From Chloroflexota bacterium (GTDB taxonomy: Bacteria > Chloroflexota > Anaerolineae > VGOG01), in NCBI GenBank assembly GCA_030615705.1, contig JAUWYT010000057.1, forward strand, positions 1-8,103: 8,103 nt of DNA, written 5' to 3'. This document shows, piece by piece, positions 1 through 4,187 of the stretch. Position 1 is the first letter of the stretch; each line of letters begins with the position of its first letter. Below the pieces are notes generated by a model. The model worked only from the letters and a program-made list of their open reading frames with translations, was not told where the DNA came from and ran no database searches. Made by a program: the position numbers and the translations under genes.

Positions 1-396
1 ACATCCACCTGGGGCCCAGCAGGTGGCGTATGACGTCGGTGGTTGACAGCACTCCCACCGGCGTGCGGCCTTCAGGCCCTTTCTCGGTGACTACCAGGAA
101 ACGGATGCGCTTCTCCACCATGATATGGATGGCCTCGTCCAGACGGCCGTCCGGCGAGATGGCGATGACCTTGTGGCTCGTCACGCCGGCGGCCACGCCC
201 CGGTCCAGGTCGGCGTCTCGATAGTGGACCAGGATGTCGAAATATGAGATAATGCCTATCACCTCACTTGAGGGGTCCTCGACGGCGATGGTTTCGATGT
301 CCGTGTCACATAACACCCGCACCACTACCCGTAAGGGGGTGTCGGGACGACAAGTGATGACCCCCTTATGCTATCTTCGACCTTGGTAGAGAACAT
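1..396 (-). CDS. CBS-domain pair protein, apparent frameshift near its start, 3' end beyond the window
   Basis: Reading the minus strand gives two consecutive CBS domains. The first runs from GVITCRPDTPL through VIGIISYFDILVHY, and the second from VAAGVTSHKVIAISPDG through GVLSTTDVIRHLLG. CBS pairs bind adenosyl ligands such as AMP, ATP or SAM and regulate partner proteins; stand-alone two-CBS proteins are usually about 140 residues, so little is missing at the left edge. The natural start is the ATG at 396-394, preceded by a good ribosome site (AAGGTGAGG), giving MFSTKVEDSIR. That frame closes after about 24 codons, while the CBS frame has a stop just upstream of its conserved start. The two join if one base is added to the five-base C run at 361-365 (G run on the coding strand), giving SIRGVITCRPDTP. 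It may be a real mutation or a sequencing error. If the frameshift is real, a GTG at 325-323 would be the first usable start and would lose part of domain 1. Confidence 0.8.
361..365 (-). other. Homopolymer frameshift site in the CBS gene
   Basis: This is a run of five C (G on the coding strand). Upstream, the frame reads MFSTKVEDSIRG and downstream the CBS frame resumes at GVITCRPDTP. One extra base here restores a single reading frame, so this is the likely position of a 1-base deletion or basecalling error. Confidence 0.6.
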
Positions 397-428
397 AACC
401 TCACCTTCATTTCATCACTACAAACGGA

Positions 429-695
429 TCACCCGCCCTCCGGCGGGTACCGTGCCACAAGGTTCAGCTCCACGACGTCGGCGATGATGAGGTCGTTGTG
501 AGGGCGCTCCTTGGCGACGAAGATACGGGCCACCGCCTCCGGGTTCAAGGTGTCTGCTCCCAGGCCGTAGACCGTCTCTGTGGGAAAGGCCACCAGCCCG
601 CCCTGTCGGATCACCTCCGCCGCCGGCCGGATTACAGCGCCTTCTGGCTCTATGGGGTTCACCTGTAAAACTTCGGTTCTGACCTGCATTTGCAC
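429..695 (-). pseudogene. tsaC: N-terminal fragment of threonylcarbamoyl-AMP synthase (TsaC/Sua5/YrdC family)
   Basis: The 88-residue product opens with an RTEVLQVNP stretch typical of Sua5 N-termini. It then shows the family hallmark GGLVAFPTETVYGLGADTLN, followed by EAVARIFVAKERP. This enzyme family makes threonylcarbamoyl-AMP from threonine, bicarbonate and ATP for the universal tRNA modification t6A. Intact members have about 200 residues (YrdC) or 340 (Sua5). Here the frame stops after YPPEGG, so most of the catalytic fold is absent and no continuation is visible before the CBS gene. The residues after the KxR motif (HNDLIIADV) are also one position short of the usual DNPLIVHI pattern. 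Start: GTG at 695-693 or, more likely, the in-frame ATG at 689-687; the ribosome site is weak. A promoter lies about 65 bp upstream. Probably a non-functional remnant; a functional copy should exist elsewhere in the genome. Confidence 0.75.
431..448 (-). other. Perfect 7-bp hairpin at the end of the tsaC fragment
   Basis: ACCCGCC (431-437) and GGCGGGT (442-448) form an uninterrupted stem with the loop CTCC, covering the end of the tsaC fragment. No T tract follows on either strand, so it is not a standard intrinsic terminator. It may have been a fold-back point at the deletion junction. Confidence 0.4.
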
Positions 696-723
696 TCAAA
701 ATGATATGGTGCGCTTCCGCATC

Positions 724-745
724 GGTCACCTCAGCAACCGTGACC
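724..745 (-). promoter_or_regulatory. Inverted repeat in the 5' leader of the tsaC fragment
   Basis: GGTCAC (724-729) and GTGACC (740-745) form a perfect 6-bp inverted repeat with a 10-base spacer. It begins just downstream of the expected transcription start of the promoter at 759-787. It could be an operator half-site pair or a 5' UTR hairpin; nothing here identifies a binding protein. Confidence 0.3.
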
Positions 746-758
746 TTCTCCTGGCCCT

Positions 759-787
759 ATTGTAGCCTATGTGGCCTCAATAGTCAA
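759..787 (-). promoter_or_regulatory. Sigma70-type promoter upstream of the tsaC fragment
   Basis: On the minus strand, TTGACT (787-782) and TACAAT (764-759) are separated by exactly 17 bp. Each box matches consensus at 5 of 6 positions. Transcription would begin near 752 and run into the tsaC fragment and CBS gene. The -35 box directly abuts the T tract of the upstream terminator. Confidence 0.65.
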
Positions 788-822
788 GAAAAGCCCCCGC
801 CAGCTTTCCGCTGGCAAGGGCT
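788..822 (-). terminator. Intrinsic terminator, minus strand
   Basis: On the minus strand AGCCCTTGCCAGC (822-810) pairs with GCTGGCGGGGGCT (804-792) around the loop GGAAA. This gives a 13-bp stem that includes two G-U wobbles, followed by TTTTCTT. It closes the transcription unit containing the nuoD remnant and the folded region 829-1028, and insulates the tsaC promoter that follows. Confidence 0.75.
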
Positions 823-828
823 CGATAT

Positions 829-1028
829 CCGGTCCACCTCGCCAATGAAGGTATTGGACGCCGAAGCTTGCTTCTGCAGGGACCTGAGCCAAGCTCAGAC
901 GTCCTCTCCTCCGTTAAGTTCACAGGAATGGGGCAACAACAGTCTCAGTAGACCGCAGTTGGCAACGGTGCGGGCTCCCACGTCCGCAATCCGGCGGCGT
1001 GGGAACTGGGATTTGCGGTCTACTGCGT
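829..1028 (-). ncRNA. Strongly folded RNA region, possibly a degenerate T-box-like leader
   Basis: No protein gene is visible here. On the minus strand a 12-bp perfect stem pairs 1025-1014 with 957-946. Inside it TCCCACG/CGTGGGA (1004-998 with 982-976) is followed by a CCGC/GCGG stem. Further hairpins follow, for example CCAAT/ATTGG near 843-860. Then comes GGCGAGGTGGACCGG (843-829), which resembles the T-box core GGGTGGNACCGCG minus one base. GGCGAGG can pair with CCTTGCC inside the 5' arm of the following terminator, as an antiterminator would. Against a working T-box, there is no recognisable specifier loop (AGTA opposite GAA plus a codon), because the only AGTA is base-paired, and no aminoacyl or synthetase gene follows. 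It may be a relic or an unrelated structured RNA. Confidence 0.35.
946..1025. repeat. Long inverted repeat (12-bp outer arms, nested inner stem)
   Basis: CAGTAGACCGCA (946-957) and TGCGGTCTACTG (1014-1025) are perfect inverted copies 56 bp apart. An inner pair, TCCCACG (976-982) and CGTGGGA (998-1004), and a CCGC/GCGG pair (984-987 and 994-997) extend the fold. The arms are compatible with either a structured RNA or a small non-autonomous palindromic element. Confidence 0.7.
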
Positions 1029-1122
1029 CTAGGGATAGATGCCGCTGAGGTATATGGCCTCAGCCACCCTGTCAATGGCCCGCACCAGGCGCCGTATCCA
1101 GCCCTTCAAACCAAAACACCAT
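1029..1122 (-). pseudogene. Short frameshifted reading frame after the nuoD remnant, function unknown
   Basis: About 22 bp after the nuoD stop, a purine-rich ribosome site (GGAAGGGGAG) precedes an ATG at 1122-1120 that reads MVFWFEG and is soon out of frame. One base fewer would give MVFWLKGWIRR followed by LVRAIDRVAEAIYLSGIYP and a TAG at 1031-1029, about 30 residues in all. The amphipathic, helix-like composition suggests a former coding segment. I do not recognise the family. It could be the start of a gene that once followed nuoD and was cut off by a deletion, or simply chance. Confidence 0.25.
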
Positions 1123-1144
1123 CTCCCCTTCCAGCGATACGCGA

Positions 1145-1399
1145 TCAGCGATCCAAGTCCGCCATGGTCAGGTTGATGCTGCCCAGAATGATCACGATGT
1201 CTTGTATCTTGTGTCCCTCACACATCTCCTTCAGGGCGCCGAGGTTGATCTGCGACGGTGGACGGATTCGGACACGGTACGGGTTGGCCGAGCCATCGCT
1301 TACGACGTAGAAGCTCAGCTCTCCCTTGGGGCACTCGATGCGTCCGTAGGCCTCGCCCTGGGGTGGACGGCGCAAAGCCTTGGCCGTGCCTTGGCGCAA
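1145..1399 (-). pseudogene. nuoD: C-terminal remnant of NADH-quinone oxidoreductase subunit D (49 kDa subunit)
   Basis: The minus strand encodes the conserved end of the NuoD/hydrogenase-large-subunit family: [20 protein letters not shown], then [28 protein letters not shown] and a final [14 protein letters not shown]. Intact NuoD is about 370-420 residues and sits in the hydrophilic arm of complex I next to the quinone site. Only the last 75 or so residues are present. Upstream of the PPQGEAY stretch the same frame continues open but shows no NuoD similarity, and there is no nuoC or other nuo gene nearby. The TTG at 1399 is therefore not a true start. The break lies close to a palindromic repeat at 1438-1460. 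The subunit must be supplied by another locus if complex I is present. Confidence 0.75.
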
Positions 1400-1620
1400 A
1401 TGGGGCTTGCGCAGCGAAGCCTGGGGAGTTTGAGGGGACTTCGTCGAGCTCAGTCGAGACGTATCCCCTCAATCCCACTTTTGCCTTACTTAGGAGCAGG
1501 CCCGGTGGGCCAATATCCCGCACTGGAGAAGGGGGAAGAGGAAGATGGGGGACACCCCCCACGCCCCCCGACCTGCTACGCAGGCGCAAATAGCAGAAAA
1601 GTGGCTCTTTGCGAAAGATA
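1400..1620. other. Non-coding, repeat-bearing gap between the nuoD remnant and the FemX operon
   Basis: I see no convincing gene here; open frames across it are low-complexity and lack family features. It contains a REP-like copy (1438-1460), the palindrome GGCCCGGTGGGCC near 1499-1511, and a purine-rich run. That run leads into the hairpin TGGGGG/CCCCCA (1546-1561) and a C-rich tail. The make-up suggests accumulated small repeats and deletion scars. Confidence 0.5.
1438..1460. repeat. REP-like short palindromic repeat, CTTCG-CG-GCTCAG family
   Basis: The sequence CTTCGTCGAGCTCAGTCGAG aligns with the two copies inside leuS (CTTCGACGGGCTCAGGAC and CTTCGACGCGCTCAGGAC), with identical CTTCG and GCTCAG arms. 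It lies at the point where NuoD similarity ends, so it may mark the rearrangement. Confidence 0.5.
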
Positions 1621-1629
1621 TGGTATAAT
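1621..1629 (+). promoter_or_regulatory. Extended -10 promoter of the FemX-like operon
   Basis: TGGTATAAT at 1621-1629 is a perfect -10 hexamer with the TGn extension. No good -35 box lies 16-18 bp upstream (best GTGGCT), as is common for extended -10 promoters. Transcription would start near 1636, about 26 bp before the first gene. The same string TATGGTATAAT recurs in the leuS promoter. Confidence 0.65.
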
Positions 1630-1661
1630 AGCATCATCAGCGAGGAAAGGATGATCCAGCT

Positions 1662-2708
1662 TTGCGCGTTCACTTACCCAGCGATATAAGCGAAGAGGAT
1701 TGGAACTCCTTCGTGGCCGCGTCTCCTGGGGGCCACATCCTGCAATCGAGCCGGTGGGGCCAACTGAAGGAGAGATTCGGCTGGCAGGTCGCTCGTGTAG
1801 CCATTGAGGATCAAGGCCAATTGCTGGCCGGTGCCCAGATCCTCTTCCGCCCTTTGCCCTTGGGTCTGCAGACCATCGCCTATGCGCCCAAGGGGCCCAT
1901 CGCGGACTGGGCCGATGAAGAAGTGACACAAACTCTGCTGGAGGCCTTGCACCATCTTTGCCGCCAGCGCCGCGCCATCTTCCTCAAGATCGAGCCCGAC
2001 CTGGCTGAAGACCCTACACTGGCCCCACAACTCACGGAACTAGGCTTTCGTGCCAGCCTGCAGACCCTTCAGCCTCGGTGCACCATCCTGTTGGATCTGA
2101 CACCTGACCCCGAGGCTGTTTTGGCCCGCATGAAGTCCAAGACCCGCTACAATATCCGGCTGGCGGCGCGCAAAGGGGTGACTGTGCGCGAAGGTACGGC
2201 CAAGGACTTGCCTGGCTTCTACCGTTTGCTGCAGCTTACCGGCGAGCGCGATCGTTTCGGGATTCACAGCGAGTCATATTACGAGGCTGCCCACCAGCTT
2301 TTCGTACCCCGGGGCCTTGCCAAACTCTTCCTGGCTACTTTTGAACACAAGGTTTTGGCCGGGTTAATGGCTTTTGCCTTTGGCCAAAAGGCCTGGTACA
2401 TGTACGGGGCCTCGTCCGATGAACACCGCAACTTTATGCCCAATTACCTCCTGCAGTGGGAGGCCATCGAATGGGCCAAGGAGCGCGGCTGCTTGACCTA
2501 TGATATGTGGGGCATCCCTGATGAAGAAGAGGAGCTCCTAGAAAGAGAGTTCTTGAAGCGGAGCGATGGCCTGTGGGGAGTCTATCGCTTCAAACGGGGC
2601 TTTGGAGGCCAGGTGGTGCACTACCTGGGCGCCTATGACTACGTTTACTCACCATTACTATACTGGCTTTACAACAGGTTAGTGACTTGGCGAGTCAGAC
2701 CAGGATAG
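1662..2708 (+). CDS. FemAB/FemX-like peptidoglycan aminoacyl ligase (first of a tandem pair)
   Basis: This 348-residue protein belongs to the FemAB family, cytoplasmic enzymes with two GNAT-like lobes that transfer an amino acid from aminoacyl-tRNA to a peptidoglycan precursor. Visible signatures in order: LQSSRWGQLKERFGW at 27-41, YAPKGP at 74-79, the basic KSKTRYNIRLAARKGV at 158-173, WYMYGASS at 245-252, MPNYLLQWEAIEWAKERG at 259-276, YDMWGIP at 280-286 and GVYRFKRGFGGQ at 306-317. The length matches Weissella FemX (about 335) rather than FemA/FemB (about 420), so the coiled-coil arm is absent. The TTG at 1662 is chosen because MRVHLPS aligns with the paralog start and GAGGAAAGG lies 11 bp before it; an ATG at 1651 is in another frame and closes at once. 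Compared with its neighbour it has about 12 extra acidic residues between YDMWGIP and GVYRF (287-300). The amino acid added cannot be read from sequence. Confidence 0.9.
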   Translation: MRVHLPSDISEEDWNSFVAASPGGHILQSSRWGQLKERFGWQVARVAIEDQGQLLAGAQILFRPLPLGLQTIAYAPKGPIADWADEEVTQTLLEALHHLCRQRRAIFLKIEPDLAEDPTLAPQLTELGFRASLQTLQPRCTILLDLTPDPEAVLARMKSKTRYNIRLAARKGVTVREGTAKDLPGFYRLLQLTGERDRFGIHSESYYEAAHQLFVPRGLAKLFLATFEHKVLAGLMAFAFGQKAWYMYGASSDEHRNFMPNYLLQWEAIEWAKERGCLTYDMWGIPDEEEELLEREFLKRSDGLWGVYRFKRGFGGQVVHYLGAYDYVYSPLLYWLYNRLVTWRVRPG

Positions 2709-2715
2709 AGGCAAA

Positions 2716-3771
2716 GTGCGAGTAACTGAGGTAACGGAGCGCAATCTTTGGAACAAGGCCCTTCTCAAGCTGTCCTATACTCATATATTGCAATCCCACG
2801 AGTGGGGCCAGTTCAAAGCCCAATACGGTTGGAAGCCCCTGCGCCTCCTCTTCGAGGAGAATGGCTTGGTACGGGCCACCGCCTCCATCCTGCGACGCAG
2901 GTTCCTCCATCTCCCTCTCTGCATAATGTATGTGCCCAAAGGGCCAGCTCTTGATTACAGGGATGATGGGTTGCTGAAGCTCGTCTTAGCCACTTTAGAG
3001 GACGTAGCCAGGCGCTATCACGCTATCTTCATTAAGATTGACCCCGATGTCTGTCTGGAAGACTTCAGCTCCCCATCTGCTCAAGTCATCACCACCCTGG
3101 AAGGACGGGGTTGGCGGCTCTCCTCCGAGCAAGTCCAATTCCGCAACACCATTCTCATAGACCTGACACGGGAAGAGGACGAGCTGTTGAAGGCCATGAC
3201 GTCCAAGACCCGTTACAACGTCCACCTGGCGGAGCGGCGAGGGGTAAAGGTATGCGTAGGTGGGCTGGCCGACCTGCCCCTCTTTTATGAGATGTACGTC
3301 GAGACCAGCACCCGGGATGAGTTCATCATCCGTCCCTCTAACTACTATCGCGATGCCTGGAAGACTTTCATCGAGGCAAACCTGGCTCAACTCTTCATCG
3401 CCGAGTACAAGGGCCAGCCCTTGGCCGGCCTTATTCTCTTCCGCTTCGGAAAGAAGGCCTGGTACATGTATGGTGCCTCGCGAGACCTGCACCGCAACCT
3501 GATGCCCAACCACCTCCTGCAATGGGAGGCCATGCGCTGGGCCAAGGCCCAAGGCTACACAGTGTATGACATGTGGGGAGCGCCTGACGTCCTAGACGAA
3601 TCAGATCCAATGTGGGGGGTTTATAGGTTCAAAGAGGGCTTCGGAGGCCAATTCGTACGCCACATCGGGGCCTATGATTACCCCGTCTCGCGCTTCCTAT
3701 ACCGGCCATATGCCGTGACTGTGCCTCGCTATCTGGAAGCGCTCCGGAAGAGGAATAGAAGAAGAACGTAG
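2716..3771 (+). CDS. FemAB/FemX-like peptidoglycan aminoacyl ligase (second of a tandem pair)
   Basis: This 351-residue paralog of the preceding gene shares its whole layout: LQSHEWGQFKAQYGW at 25-39, YVPKGP at 72-77, SKTRYNVHLAERRG at 163-176, WYMYGASRDLHRN at 249-261, YDMWGAP at 284-290 and GVYRFKEGFGGQ at 301-312, ending in a basic tail (RKRNRRRT). The GTG at 2716 follows the upstream stop by 7 bp, with AGAGG overlapping that stop region. The two are therefore one operon, probably translationally coupled, and arose by duplication. Tandem FemAB paralogs often add successive residues to one cross-bridge (as FemA and FemB do for glycine) or prefer different aminoacyl-tRNAs. That they act in sequence here is inference. 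An alternative role, seen for some FemAB-like proteins, is acyl transfer in exopolysaccharide synthesis (PEP-CTERM systems), but no such genes are near. Confidence 0.9.
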   Translation: MRVTEVTERNLWNKALLKLSYTHILQSHEWGQFKAQYGWKPLRLLFEENGLVRATASILRRRFLHLPLCIMYVPKGPALDYRDDGLLKLVLATLEDVARRYHAIFIKIDPDVCLEDFSSPSAQVITTLEGRGWRLSSEQVQFRNTILIDLTREEDELLKAMTSKTRYNVHLAERRGVKVCVGGLADLPLFYEMYVETSTRDEFIIRPSNYYRDAWKTFIEANLAQLFIAEYKGQPLAGLILFRFGKKAWYMYGASRDLHRNLMPNHLLQWEAMRWAKAQGYTVYDMWGAPDVLDESDPMWGVYRFKEGFGGQFVRHIGAYDYPVSRFLYRPYAVTVPRYLEALRKRNRRRT

Positions 3772-4187
3772 ACAGAGCAGGGTTTTCACTGATGAGTTTG
3801 CCCATTCTGCGGATAGGGCATATCCAAACAAGCATATTTGCGTCATTAAGCATAGAGGATGAGCCTTCGGATTGACAATGAAATAAATCAGGCTGCCCTT
3901 CACGCAGAATTCATGCGATTTTCACAATATCTTGACACACGATTTCGGCCAAAAGTGCCATAATTGATTGAGTTCAGTGCATCCTTACCATTTCATTCGA
4001 AATCTATGGATAGTCGAAGGATTTTGAAATCGGGAACAGCCGGTGGAGGGTGATACGAAGACGGGTGCAAAGGTATTCCATCAGTGGACGCTCTCCGTCC
4101 TGCCCCGTGTGGGTAGAGGGACAGGTCTGCGCCTCTCCCCGCTTTGTAAGCCCTCCACTCCCCAGTTAAGAGACCTTCCCTGTACTG
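3772..4187. other. Gene-free convergent gap between the FemX operon and leuS
   Basis: No supported gene lies here. Open frames are short, lack ribosome sites and show no family features. Up to about 4050 it is visibly richer in A and T than the flanking genes, which suggests decayed or non-selected DNA. It holds a weak TGCCC/GGGCA hairpin shortly after the FemX stop without a T tract, an isolated TTGACA (3932-3937) with no well-spaced -10, and a stable hairpin at 4099-4125. No clear intrinsic terminator for the FemX operon is seen. Confidence 0.5.
4099..4125 (-). terminator. Stable hairpin downstream of leuS, possible terminator without a T tract
   Basis: On the minus strand CCTGTCCC (4125-4118) pairs fully with GGGGCAGG (4106-4099), with one G-U pair and an 11-base loop. 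It lies about 60 bp after the leuS stop. No T run follows on either strand, so it would be a weak or factor-assisted terminator, or a 3'-end stabilising hairpin. Confidence 0.3.

Noticed and set aside
880..903. Possible SRP RNA domain IV (CAGGTCCCTGCAGAAGCA on the minus strand)
   Set aside because: It resembles the CAGGTCCGGAAGGAAGCAG core only partly: the GGAA tetraloop and the closing pairs are wrong, and there is no flanking helix.
1218..1673. 151-codon minus-strand frame and overlapping plus-strand frames between the nuoD remnant and the FemX gene
   Set aside because: Low-complexity, proline- and arginine-rich, spans C-rich hairpins and overlaps nuoD in another frame; no recognisable protein.
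3697..3903. Minus-strand frames in the FemX-leuS gap
   Set aside because: They overlap the end of the second FemX gene, have no good ribosome site and resemble no family I know.
3932..3964. TTGACA followed by CATAAT on the plus strand as a promoter
   Set aside because: The spacer is 21 bp, too long, and no gene follows on that strand before leuS, which runs the other way.
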